From: Lutimonas saemankumensis
GTDB lineage: Bacteria > Bacteroidota > Bacteroidia > Flavobacteriales > Flavobacteriaceae
Assembly (NCBI RefSeq): GCF_020171465.1
Contig: NZ_JAIUZR010000003.1
Location: forward strand, 124,001-188,000
Length of the DNA stretch: 64,000 bases
Reading direction: 5' to 3'
Below are positions 32,428 to 41,395 of the stretch, piece after piece. The stretch's first letter is position 1. Each line of letters begins with the position of its first letter. The position numbers and the translations under genes are program-made. The notes under the pieces were generated by a model. It saw only the letters and a program-made list of their open reading frames with translations, was not told the DNA's origin and made no database searches.

Positions 32428-33936
32428 ATGAGTAAAAATGCAAAAAAGAATTCAATTTCCAGGAGGGATTTTGTAAACAGAACCTTGGCTGCATCGGCAG
32501 GGTTTACTATCGTCCCTTCATTCGCAGTTAGCGGATTGGGGCATGTGGCACCAAGTGATAAATTAAATATTGTTGGTGTAGGTGTTGGTGGAATGGGCCT
32601 AAGAAACCTGAGAAATTTAAGATCTCAAAACATTGTGGGTCTTTGTGATGTTGACTGGAAATACGCAAAAGGATGTTTTGATGAATTTCCTAAAGCCAAA
32701 AAATACTGGGATTTCCGTAAGATGTATGAAGAAATGGAGAATGAGTTTGACGCGGTAGTCATTGCCACTGCGGATCATACCCATGCGATTACTGCGGCAC
32801 ATGCTATGACCATGGGAAAACATGTTTATCTTCAGAAGCCTTTGACGCATTCCGTCTATGAATCGAGATTGTTGACAAAACTAGCAGCAAAGCATAAAGT
32901 AGCAACACAGATGGGTAACCAGGGAGCTTCCGGGGCGGGAGTTGCTGAAACCTGTGAAATTCTTTGGAGCGGAGCCATTGGAGATGTGGTAAAAGTAGAA
33001 TCCTTTACGGACAGACCCATCTGGCCACAAGGATTGAATACACCTGAGAATGTAGATCCGATTCCGGATACCTTAAACTGGGATTTATTTACCGGGCCAG
33101 CAAAAATGCGTCCGTTCAACGAAGTTTATCATCCATGGAACTGGAGAGGATGGTGGGATTACGGAACCGGGGCATTAGGTGATATGGCATGCCATATCCT
33201 TCACCCTGTATTTGAAGGATTAAAACTGGGCTATCCTAGCAAAGTTCAGGCGAGCTCATCATTATTGTTGAATGATTCAGCTCCTGTTGCTCAATCAGCA
33301 AAACTGACCTTCCCTGAAAGAGGCAGTGTTGGAAAAATCAATTTACCTGAAGTGGATGTTCACTGGTATGACGGAGGAATCAAGCCTGAATTACCGGATA
33401 ACTGGCCGGCGGGTAAAAACCCGAATAAAAGCGGAGGAGGAACCTTCTTCTATGGTACAAAAGACATACTTCATACGGGATGTTATGGTGTTGAGCCAGA
33501 ATTGATGTCTGGTAAGAAAATTTCAATACCAAAAACTGAAAGAAGAGTTGAAGAGGAAATGGGCCTTTCATGGAACAACGGAGCACATGAAATGGACTGG
33601 GTAAGAGCCTGTAAGGAGAGCCCGGAGAACAGAACTCCATGTACTTCTGATTTTGCTGAGGCAGGGCCTTTCAATGAAATGGTTGTTATGGGCGTATTGG
33701 CTGTTAGACTTCAGGACCTTAACAAGACACTTGAATGGGATGGAGAGAATATGAAGTTCACGAATATTGGATCCAATGAAGAGATCAGAAATGTTATTAA
33801 GGACGGTTTTGAAATTCATGATGGACACCCAACTTTTAACAAGGATTATACGAAGCCCATGAATGCCCTTGCGTATTCTGAAGAGTTAGTAAAACACACG
33901 TATAGAGATGGTTGGGAATTGCCACCTATGCCATAA
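32428..33936 (+). CDS. Tat-exported Gfo/Idh/MocA-family oxidoreductase
   Basis: A 502-aa oxidoreductase with a twin-arginine signal (SRRDFVNRTLAASAGFTIV), so it is exported folded, with its cofactor bound. The Rossmann region is NIVGVGVGGMGLRNL. The dehydrogenase Lys is in VYLQKPLTHSVYES, followed by TQMGNQGASGAG and GTGALGDMACHILHP. This architecture is shared with glucoside 3-dehydrogenase-type proteins of Bacteroidota. A tightly bound nicotinamide cofactor would be required outside the cytoplasm. It follows the second DUF1080 gene after 286 bp that hold a hairpin but no gene, and precedes the third DUF1080 gene. Confidence 0.9.
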   Translation: MSKNAKKNSISRRDFVNRTLAASAGFTIVPSFAVSGLGHVAPSDKLNIVGVGVGGMGLRNLRNLRSQNIVGLCDVDWKYAKGCFDEFPKAKKYWDFRKMYEEMENEFDAVVIATADHTHAITAAHAMTMGKHVYLQKPLTHSVYESRLLTKLAAKHKVATQMGNQGASGAGVAETCEILWSGAIGDVVKVESFTDRPIWPQGLNTPENVDPIPDTLNWDLFTGPAKMRPFNEVYHPWNWRGWWDYGTGALGDMACHILHPVFEGLKLGYPSKVQASSSLLLNDSAPVAQSAKLTFPERGSVGKINLPEVDVHWYDGGIKPELPDNWPAGKNPNKSGGGTFFYGTKDILHTGCYGVEPELMSGKKISIPKTERRVEEEMGLSWNNGAHEMDWVRACKESPENRTPCTSDFAEAGPFNEMVVMGVLAVRLQDLNKTLEWDGENMKFTNIGSNEEIRNVIKDGFEIHDGHPTFNKDYTKPMNALAYSEELVKHTYRDGWELPPMP

Positions 33937-33981
33937 TTCAAAGTAATTAAGAATATTTAATATTATTTTAATACAGATCAT

Positions 33982-34029
33982 ATACTGAACCTTTGATTTT
34001 GCGATGATGTAAAATTCAGGGTTCAGTAT
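33982..34029 (+). repeat. 10-bp perfect stem-loop upstream of the third DUF1080 gene
   Basis: ATACTGAACC (33982-33991) pairs with GGTTCAGTAT (34020-34029) around a 28-nt loop. It is followed by an A-run, so it is not a usual terminator. Confidence 0.5.
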
Positions 34030-34075
34030 TATAAAAAACAAAACGATAATTTAATACAACCAAAATTCAAATAAG

Positions 34076-34882
34076 ATGAAAAAAAGAATTTTTGTTCTTG
34101 CACTGGGAATTGCCACAACAGCTTTTATGGTAAGTTGTGGAGGAGGTGCCAAGAAAGAAGCAACTACTGATGAAGCAACTGAGGTTAAGGAAGTTGCCGC
34201 CACAGAGGAAGCAGCACCAAATACCTTGACCGAGGCCGAGAAAAATGATGGCTGGGTCCTGTTGTTTGACGGAACAACTTCAACAGGATGGCGAGGATAT
34301 GGGAAGGAAAGTTTTCCAACAGCCTGGCAAATTGTTGACGGGACAATTCATATGATTGGTTCCGGAAGAGGTGAAGCAGGTGATAAAGAAGGAGGAGACA
34401 TTATTTATGACAAGGAATTTCAGAATTTTACTTTAAGTCTTGAGTGGAAAATTTCGGAAGGTGGAAATTCAGGAATTTTCTATCTAGGTCAGGAAGAACT
34501 TGATTTTATTTGGAAAACTGCTCCTGAAATGCAGATTCTTGACAATGAAAAGCATCCGGATGCGGCTTTAGGTGTTGACGGAAATCGTCAGGCCGGATCG
34601 CTGTATGACCTTATTGCTGCAAAGCCTCAGAATGCCAAGCCGGTAGGTGAATGGAATCAGGTGGAGATCACTGTTTACAAAGGAACCGTGGTTCATAAAC
34701 AAAATGGGGTGAACGTTGTTGAGTACCATTTGTGGACACCAGAATGGAACGAAATGGTTGCCGGCAGTAAATTCCCTGGTTTAAACGAAGACTGGGCTGA
34801 TGTTGCTTCAAAAGGATACATCGGATTACAGGATCACGGTGATGATGTATGGTTCAGAAATATCAAGATCAAAGAATTATAA
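34076..34882 (+). CDS. DUF1080 lipoprotein (third copy)
   Basis: A 268-aa lipoprotein (lipobox FMVSCGGGA, Cys21) with a Glu/Ala/Thr-rich linker (residues 25-55) and a DUF1080 domain (WVLLFDGTTSTGWRGYG; ISEGGNSGIFYLG; GYIGLQDHGDDVWFRNIKI). It is the last gene of the plus-strand part of the locus and is followed by a strong bidirectional terminator. Three DUF1080 proteins in one locus suggest different substrate or linkage preferences; that is inference. Confidence 0.9.
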   Translation: MKKRIFVLALGIATTAFMVSCGGGAKKEATTDEATEVKEVAATEEAAPNTLTEAEKNDGWVLLFDGTTSTGWRGYGKESFPTAWQIVDGTIHMIGSGRGEAGDKEGGDIIYDKEFQNFTLSLEWKISEGGNSGIFYLGQEELDFIWKTAPEMQILDNEKHPDAALGVDGNRQAGSLYDLIAAKPQNAKPVGEWNQVEITVYKGTVVHKQNGVNVVEYHLWTPEWNEMVAGSKFPGLNEDWADVASKGYIGLQDHGDDVWFRNIKIKEL

Positions 34883-34903
34883 TACGGGTCTTACCAATAG
34901 CTC

Positions 34904-34935
34904 AAAAAGACGGCTTTTTAGTCGTCTTTTTTTGT
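34904..34935. terminator. Bidirectional terminator
   Basis: AAAAAGACG/CGTCTTTTT with a T-run on both strands lies between the convergent DUF1080 and PfkB genes. Confidence 0.85.
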
Positions 34936-34947
34936 TTTTTATATCTA

Positions 34948-35838
34948 TTATTTTTGTGACTTTAAAAGTTGATGTATTTCATCTAAATGAACCGGAGGAT
35001 TCGCTCCTTTTTTGCTGGCTACCAGGGCCCCCAGGGCGCAAGCGAATCTCAGCGCTTGCATTTTTGAAGTTTTCATGTGAAGTTGATACACCAGTCCAGC
35101 TAAAAAGGAATCGCCGGCGCCAACTGTGTCTTCAACTTCAATTTTCAATCCTTCACAATTGTAAATAGTGTTGTCTGAAAACAGTACGGCTCCCTGAGCC
35201 CCGCGCGTTAGACATACAGAAGGGGTTAAAGTTGATTCAGCTAGATGTTTGAGTCCGGATTCCATAGAAATATTTTCAATTCCGAACCAATTGCTCAAAA
35301 TTTCCAGTTCTTCGTCATTTATTTTTAGCAGGTCAGCCTGATGTAACAGCTTAATAATTGTTTCTTTTGAGTAGTGCGGAGGCCTTAGGTTTACATCGAA
35401 AACTTTGAAATTAGCTTTATCCAGCAGTTCTGTAAGGGTGTTTTGACTCCTGGGGTCACGACTCGACAGACTTCCATAGATAAAAACAGAAGCATCTCTT
35501 GTTGTTTGCAAAGCCATTTCCGCCTTGCTGATTCGGTCCCAGGCAACAGGATAGTTGATCTGATACGTAGCTGATCCATGGGGATCAAGATCTACCGTTA
35601 CCATTCCGGTTGGAAGGTCAGGATCAATCTGGACACAGGCTCCGGAAATATCATTTTCTTTCAGAAAAGTTTTGATTTTTTTTCCGAGATGATCTTTGCC
35701 GACTCTGCTGATCAGGCTAACTTTCGCGCCCAGGCTACTCAGTCTTGAAGCCACGTTCAACGGAGCACCGCCAATATGTTTACGGTCAGGAAAAATATCC
35801 CATAAGGTTTCCCCAAAACAAACTATTTCAGAGGCCAT
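34948..35838 (-). CDS. PfkB-family carbohydrate kinase (fructokinase-like)
   Basis: A 296-aa cytosolic sugar kinase. The N-terminal signature is GGAPLNVASRLSSLGAKVSLISRVGKDHLG and the C-terminal one is VEDTVGAGDSFLAGL, with the catalytic Asp in GAGD. The start CFGETLWDIFPD is frequent in fructokinases. It lies 3 bp after an MFS sugar transporter gene on the same strand, so uptake and phosphorylation of the same hexose (probably fructose) are coupled. Sugar identity is inferred from the family, not proven. Confidence 0.9.
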   Translation of the reverse strand: MASEIVCFGETLWDIFPDRKHIGGAPLNVASRLSSLGAKVSLISRVGKDHLGKKIKTFLKENDISGACVQIDPDLPTGMVTVDLDPHGSATYQINYPVAWDRISKAEMALQTTRDASVFIYGSLSSRDPRSQNTLTELLDKANFKVFDVNLRPPHYSKETIIKLLHQADLLKINDEELEILSNWFGIENISMESGLKHLAESTLTPSVCLTRGAQGAVLFSDNTIYNCEGLKIEVEDTVGAGDSFLAGLVYQLHMKTSKMQALRFACALGALVASKKGANPPVHLDEIHQLLKSQK

Positions 35839-35841
35839 ACA

Positions 35842-37164
35842 CTATTTATTTCTCGTTAATAACTTTTCAAGATTTTCCAGTGAAACCCCTTTGGTTTCCG
35901 GCATCAGGAAGATCACAAAGAGTAATTGCAGCACCATCATAAAGGCAAAAAAGGCAAACACTGCTCCGGGGCCAATGGTGCCAAACAAAAAAGGTACCGC
36001 CGACGGGATCATTGCTGCCAGAACCCAATGGGTACTGGTCCCGAAGGATTGTCCTGAGGCTCGCAGCTGATCAGGAAAGACTTCAGAAATGAAGACCCAG
36101 ATTACTGTTCCTTGTCCTATGGCATGTGAAGCGATAAACACAAAAAGGAAAATGGGAACCATAAGGCCTTCCCATTCCAGATAAAAGGCCATCGCCACCA
36201 AAGACAATGAAAGGATATATCCGATTGAACCGACATACATCAATTTTTTCCTTCCCAGTTTATCGATCAGGGAGATGCCAATCAGGGTAAATACCATGTT
36301 GGTTATTCCTATCCCAATACTGCTCAGCAAGGCCGTGCTCTCACCAAGCCCTGCGGCCTGAAAAATTCTGGGTGCGTAGTATAAAAATGCATTGATTCCG
36401 GAAAACTGATTGAAAAAGGCGATTAAAAAGGCAAGAATCAAAGGGAACCTGTATTTTTTCATAAAGATATTCTCATTGCTGCTGTGATGATCCTTTTGTG
36501 CGTGTTCAATCTCATCCATCAGGATATCAATGTCATCATCGGGATTCAACTTTTGCAATATTGATTTAGCAGATTCTCGTTTCCCCTTTAATAAAAGCCA
36601 CCGAGGACTTTGAGGCACCGTAGTTACGAGCAAGGTATAAATTAAGGCGGGTATGGCCTCAACACCCAACATCCAGCGCCAGGAATTTTCTCCAAGATTA
36701 CTCAAAAGATAATTGGACAAAAAAGCAAGAAGAATACCCAAAACGATGTTGAATTGATAAAAGCCTACCAAGCGGCCTCTGTCTTTCGCAGGAGCGATCT
36801 CGGATACATATGCAGGGGCGGCAACGGTGGAAGCACCTACTCCTAAACCTCCCAGAAAACGAAACATGGCAAAGGTATAAGGGTCATTAACCAGGGCAGA
36901 GCCCAGTGCAGAAACCGTATAAAAAACACCAATCCAGATCAGTGTCTTTTTACGACCCAAACGGTTGGTAGGGATCCCTCCAAACATGGCACCCAGTACC
37001 GTTCCCCATAATGCCATCGCCATGACCACGGACCCGTGAAAAACATCTGAAGATTGCCAAAGTTGCTGTAGTTGCTGATCTGCTCCTGAGATCACTACCG
37101 TATCAAACCCAAATAAAAAACCAGCCATGGCCACGATAACCGACCAGATAACAATCTTATTCAT
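35842..37164 (-). CDS. Sugar porter family MFS transporter
   Basis: A 440-aa inner-membrane transporter with 12 hydrophobic helices. Sugar porter motifs are visible: GFLFGFDTVVISGA in helix 1, NRLGRKKTLI after helix 2, RFLGGLGVGAS, PQSPRWLLLKGK after helix 6, DKLGRKKLM, and PETKGVSLENLE at the end. It probably carries a monosaccharide by proton or sodium symport or facilitation. It is the first gene of a two-gene operon with the PfkB kinase (3-bp gap) and is divergent from nagB. Confidence 0.93.
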   Translation of the reverse strand: MNKIVIWSVIVAMAGFLFGFDTVVISGADQQLQQLWQSSDVFHGSVVMAMALWGTVLGAMFGGIPTNRLGRKKTLIWIGVFYTVSALGSALVNDPYTFAMFRFLGGLGVGASTVAAPAYVSEIAPAKDRGRLVGFYQFNIVLGILLAFLSNYLLSNLGENSWRWMLGVEAIPALIYTLLVTTVPQSPRWLLLKGKRESAKSILQKLNPDDDIDILMDEIEHAQKDHHSSNENIFMKKYRFPLILAFLIAFFNQFSGINAFLYYAPRIFQAAGLGESTALLSSIGIGITNMVFTLIGISLIDKLGRKKLMYVGSIGYILSLSLVAMAFYLEWEGLMVPIFLFVFIASHAIGQGTVIWVFISEVFPDQLRASGQSFGTSTHWVLAAMIPSAVPFLFGTIGPGAVFAFFAFMMVLQLLFVIFLMPETKGVSLENLEKLLTRNK

Positions 37165-37298
37165 TTATAAAGTTTCTTTAGTTCAAAGGGAATGAAGATA
37201 AGTTATTTATAAGCTTTTTAAAGTCATTTGTCGAATATTTTTTAGATAAAGACCTAAAACAAGGATTTTTGCATAAAAATATTCAGAATTGAAAATCT

Positions 37299-39209
37299 AT
37301 GAGCGATAAATTAAAATACACGGAAGCCGGAAAATTTGAAGAAACACGATTTGAAAAGATTCACAATGTAGTTTTTGAAAATTCAGATGTGGCCTCTATT
37401 GAGGTTGCAAAGGAGATTGCAGAACTGATCAGAAGCAAACAGGCTGCAAATGAGCATTGTGTTTTAGGACTGGCAACAGGATCTTCACCGATCAAGGTTT
37501 ATGAAGAACTTGTAAGAATGCATGAAGAGGAAGGATTGAGTTTTAAGAATGTAATTTCTTTTAACCTTGATGAATATTATCCCATGACGAAAGAGAATAC
37601 CCAGAGTTATTGGTATTTTATGCATGAACACCTTTTTAATCATGTGGATATTTTACCTGAAAACATCAATATTCCGAGCGGTGAGGTAAAACAGGACGAA
37701 ATCCACCAGTTTTGTATTGATTACGAATTGAAGATCAAGGAAGCGGGAGGCCTGGATTTTCAGTTACTGGGAATTGGTAGAACAGGACATATTGGATTTA
37801 ACGAACCTGGATCTCATTACAATTCGGGAACGAGAAACATTACGCTTGACCATATAACCCGAGTCGATGCGGGGCCGGCGTTTTTGGGAATTGACCACGT
37901 ACCGAGAGTAGCCATTACTATGGGAATTGGTACCATCAGAAAAGCAAAAAGAATTGTTTTGCTTGCCTGGGGTGTCAATAAGGCCTCTGTGATCAGAGAA
38001 ACCATTGAAGGGGAAATAACTGCCGAGGTACCGGCAACCTATCTTCAACGTCATGATAATGTGACCTTTGTTCTTGATGAAGGCGCCTCAACAGAACTGA
38101 CGCGAGAAAGAACGCCCTGGTTGGTCAAAAACTGTATCTGGACGGATGACCTTACTTTGAAGGCAGTGGTATGGTTGAGCCAGAAATTAGAGAAATCGAT
38201 TCTAAAGTTAACTGACAAGGATTACAATTTCCACGGGATGTCGAATTTGCTTGTAGAACAGGGATCAGCCTATCAGTTGAATATCAACATGTTTAACAGA
38301 TTACAGCATACCATTACCGGATGGCCCGGAGGTAAACCCAATGCTGATGATACCAACAGGCCCGAAAGAAATACACCTGCCAGAAAACGTGTGATCATTT
38401 TCAGCCCTCACCCTGATGACGATGTGATCTCCATGGGAGGTACTTTTGACAGGCTGGTTGAACAAGGACATGAGGTGCATGTTGCCTACCAGACTTCAGG
38501 GAATATTGCAGTTTCTGATGAGGAAGCGTTGAAATTTGCGGAAGTTGCCCTTGAATTGAATGGCAGCGATACAAATTCCAAAAAAATCGTTGCGGACCTC
38601 GATGCAAAACAAGAATATGAAATCGATACCAAGGAGGTTCGAAACCTAAAGGGCCTTATCCGAAGAAAGGAATCGGTAGCAGCCACCCGATATGTGGGAA
38701 TTCCCGATAGCCAGGTGCACTTCCTTGACCTTCCGTTTTATGAAACAGGGAGGGTGAAAAAGAATAAACTGAGCGAGCAGGATGTTACTATCATGAAAGA
38801 CATCATTTCTGAGATCAAGCCTCATCAGATCTATGCTGCCGGAGACCTGGCGGATCCACATGGCACTCATAAGGTATGTCTGGATTCCTTGTTCCTTGCC
38901 CTGGAAGACCTGAAAAAAGAATCGTATATGGATGATTGCTGGGTGTGGTTGTACCGAGGTGCCTGGCACGAATGGGATATTCACGACATCGAGATGGCGG
39001 TTCCAATGAGTCCGGACCAGGTATTGAAGAAGAAACAAGCCATCTTCTACCACCAGTCTCAGAAAGACGGGGTCATGTTCCAGGGAGACGATTCCAGAGA
39101 GTTCTGGGTACGTGCCGAAGACAGGAACAAAGAAACGGCAAAGAAATACAATAGTCTCGGTTTAGCGGATTACGCTGCATTCGAGGCATTTAAAAGATAT
39201 CATTATTAA
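37299..39209 (+). CDS. nagB: Glucosamine-6-phosphate deaminase fused to a LmbE/PIG-L deacetylase domain
   Basis: A 636-aa two-domain cytosolic protein. Residues 20-285 are NagB: LGLATGSSPIKVYEEL, the general base Asp91 in NLDEYYPM, His164 and Glu169 in GIGRTGHIGFNEPGS. The residue equivalent to E. coli Asp141 is Thr162. From about residue 362 a LmbE/PIG-L domain follows with IFSPHPDDDVISMGG and a third metal ligand region DPHGTHK. The product of NagB is fructose-6-phosphate; the second domain may deacetylate GlcNAc-6-P or a related compound. No separate nagA is present here. It is a single gene with a near-consensus -7 box (GATTTTTG, 37264-37271) and a terminator after it. Confidence 0.93.
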   Translation: MSDKLKYTEAGKFEETRFEKIHNVVFENSDVASIEVAKEIAELIRSKQAANEHCVLGLATGSSPIKVYEELVRMHEEEGLSFKNVISFNLDEYYPMTKENTQSYWYFMHEHLFNHVDILPENINIPSGEVKQDEIHQFCIDYELKIKEAGGLDFQLLGIGRTGHIGFNEPGSHYNSGTRNITLDHITRVDAGPAFLGIDHVPRVAITMGIGTIRKAKRIVLLAWGVNKASVIRETIEGEITAEVPATYLQRHDNVTFVLDEGASTELTRERTPWLVKNCIWTDDLTLKAVVWLSQKLEKSILKLTDKDYNFHGMSNLLVEQGSAYQLNINMFNRLQHTITGWPGGKPNADDTNRPERNTPARKRVIIFSPHPDDDVISMGGTFDRLVEQGHEVHVAYQTSGNIAVSDEEALKFAEVALELNGSDTNSKKIVADLDAKQEYEIDTKEVRNLKGLIRRKESVAATRYVGIPDSQVHFLDLPFYETGRVKKNKLSEQDVTIMKDIISEIKPHQIYAAGDLADPHGTHKVCLDSLFLALEDLKKESYMDDCWVWLYRGAWHEWDIHDIEMAVPMSPDQVLKKKQAIFYHQSQKDGVMFQGDDSREFWVRAEDRNKETAKKYNSLGLADYAAFEAFKRYHY

Positions 39210-39231
39210 AATTCTATTTGAGTATTTTTTG

Positions 39232-39285
39232 AAACCGTCCCTCGGAGTAGCTTTTTAAGTAATCTCTGATTGACGGTTTTTTATT
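39232..39285 (+). terminator. Terminator after nagB-lmbE
   Basis: AAACCGTC/GACGGTTT with a 32-nt loop and a T-rich tail follows the stop codon by 22 bp. Confidence 0.75.
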
Positions 39286-39320
39286 TAGCAAACAATTCAT
39301 TAATTGATAAATATTAATCC

Positions 39321-41393
39321 ATGTTCAAAAAACTAGTAATTACTGTTCTGTTCTTCTCTTTGATTTTAAATTCAGAAGCACAGGAAAATGGGATGCAGGA
39401 AGATAAGCAAATCAGCTTAATGCCATGGCCTGAGAAGGTTGAGGTCAAAGCCAGCGGATTCAAAATTGGCAATGATTTTAGCATCTATATTCATGGAGAT
39501 GTATCGGAAACTTCAAGAATTTACAAGGCGGCAGTTCGATTTATCCGGAATGCCACTGACAAAACAGGTGTTTTTGTGGCAGAAGGCTTTCCGAATACGG
39601 ATAACATCACTTCGGAATCCGCGAGCCTGAACATTCATTTTGACCAGGAAGCCAAGGTTGAGCAGGGAATCGATGAATCCTATAAACTGAGCGTGGGTTC
39701 AGATGGAATTGAGATTCACGCGGTTACGGATATTGGTGCTATGCACGGTCTTTCCTCTTTACTTCAGCTAATTGAGGTCCAGGGAGGTCATTATGAGTTC
39801 AAAGGAGTGGAAATTCAGGACAGCCCAAGGTTTGTTTGGAGAGGACTGATGATGGATGTGAGCAGGCACTTTATGCCTGTTGAGGTAGTCAAAAGGAACC
39901 TTGACGCGATGGCGCTGGTCAAATTAAATGTTTTTCACTGGCACCTTTCTGATGATCAAGGGTTTAGAATAGAGACCAAGACGCTTCCTGAATTGTATGA
40001 AAAGGCCTCAGATGGATTGTATTACACCCAAGAGGAAATAAGGGATATTGTTCGCTATGCAGATGACAGAGGAATCAGGGTGATTCCTGAACTGGACGTT
40101 CCGGGGCATGGAACCGCTTTTCTAACCGCGTTCCCTGAATTTGGGAGCAAGGAAGGAATGACCTATAGCGTAGAAAGAAATTCAGGAATCTTTGATCCAA
40201 CACTTGACCCTACCAATGAAAAAGTCTATGAGTTTCTTGATATTTTATTTAAAGAAGTAACTGCCTTGTTTCCTGATGTTTATTTTCATATTGGTGGAGA
40301 TGAGAATGCAGGCAGGCACTGGGATGAGAATCCAAAGATCCAGCAATTTATGAAGGAGAATAATCTAAAAGACAATCATGAGCTGCAGACCTATTTTAAC
40401 ATCAAACTTCAAAAGATTCTCGAGAAATACGGAAAATCATTAATGGGCTGGGAAGAGATCATGACCGAAAATATGCCAAAAACAGCTCTGATCCATTCAT
40501 GGAGAGGTGTCAACGAGGGTATGCAGCCCGGGGAATCTCTGGTTAAGGCCGTAAAGAATGGATATCAAACCATTCTTTCCAATGGCTATTATATTGACCT
40601 GATGCTCTCAGTAGAAGAGCATTATGTAGTAGATCCGATGCCCGCTGTAGAGTTGACAAAGGAGCAGTCTGATCGAATCCTGGGTGGGGAGGCCACCATG
40701 TGGGCGGAACTGGTAACTCCCTTAACGGTAGATTCGAGAATCTGGCCAAGAACCGCGGCGATTGCGGAACGATTCTGGTCCCCTCAGGAAGTTCGTGACC
40801 TGGAGAGCATGCACAACAGACTTGAAGTAGTAAATCAGTACCTGGAACTCATCGGTATAAGAAATCAGCAGGTTCAGGCATACCTGCTGCGAAATATTTC
40901 GAATTATCAGGACACACATGCGCTTCGACAACTGGTCAATATCAGTGAGCCCTTTGAAATCTATTCAAGAAATGACGGGGGAACACAGTATCAGACCTAT
41001 TCACCTTTTACCTTGTTTGCAGATGCCTGTACAGCGGATGCAAAAGACAAAAGAAGGTTTAATAAACTGGTAACAAAATATATAGAAATTCAGGATGCTG
41101 CTTCTAAAGAGAAACTTGTATCTATGTTGGAAAGGTATGCATCTATTGAAGGTTCCCTGGAATCAATAGCTTCGGATGCTCCATTGGTTGGAAGAGTTTT
41201 ACCTTACGCAAAAAGAGTTTCGAATATTGCCACCCTTACCGGGAAAGGACTGGAAGAAGGAATGTTGTCAGCGAGTGATTTGGAAGGGTTAAAAACTTTG
41301 TTAGGTCAAAAGGAGGACCCTGCGATAAATCTTGATGTTGAACTCGCCCTTTCCGAGGATTTTCAGAGACTGGCTGAATTTTTAGCTAAATAA
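39321..41393 (+). CDS. GH20 beta-N-acetylhexosaminidase, secreted
   Basis: A 690-aa exo-glycosidase that releases terminal GlcNAc/GalNAc by substrate-assisted catalysis. It has a signal peptide (to about SEAQ), an N-terminal GH20b domain (about 30-160) and the catalytic TIM barrel (WRGLMMDVSRHFMP; FHWHLSDDQGFRIE; the Asp-Glu pair near 327/328 in FHIGGDENAG; WPRTAAIAERFWSP). It forms an operon with the SMP-30 gene (2-bp gap), downstream of nagB, and feeds the amino-sugar route of this region. There is no evidence of a lipid anchor. Confidence 0.95.
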   Translation: MFKKLVITVLFFSLILNSEAQENGMQEDKQISLMPWPEKVEVKASGFKIGNDFSIYIHGDVSETSRIYKAAVRFIRNATDKTGVFVAEGFPNTDNITSESASLNIHFDQEAKVEQGIDESYKLSVGSDGIEIHAVTDIGAMHGLSSLLQLIEVQGGHYEFKGVEIQDSPRFVWRGLMMDVSRHFMPVEVVKRNLDAMALVKLNVFHWHLSDDQGFRIETKTLPELYEKASDGLYYTQEEIRDIVRYADDRGIRVIPELDVPGHGTAFLTAFPEFGSKEGMTYSVERNSGIFDPTLDPTNEKVYEFLDILFKEVTALFPDVYFHIGGDENAGRHWDENPKIQQFMKENNLKDNHELQTYFNIKLQKILEKYGKSLMGWEEIMTENMPKTALIHSWRGVNEGMQPGESLVKAVKNGYQTILSNGYYIDLMLSVEEHYVVDPMPAVELTKEQSDRILGGEATMWAELVTPLTVDSRIWPRTAAIAERFWSPQEVRDLESMHNRLEVVNQYLELIGIRNQQVQAYLLRNISNYQDTHALRQLVNISEPFEIYSRNDGGTQYQTYSPFTLFADACTADAKDKRRFNKLVTKYIEIQDAASKEKLVSMLERYASIEGSLESIASDAPLVGRVLPYAKRVSNIATLTGKGLEEGMLSASDLEGLKTLLGQKEDPAINLDVELALSEDFQRLAEFLAK

Positions 41394-41395
41394 TC

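Noticed and set aside
38646-39053. 135-aa minus-strand frame inside nagB-lmbE
   Set aside because: Antisense shadow of the LmbE domain with no signature.
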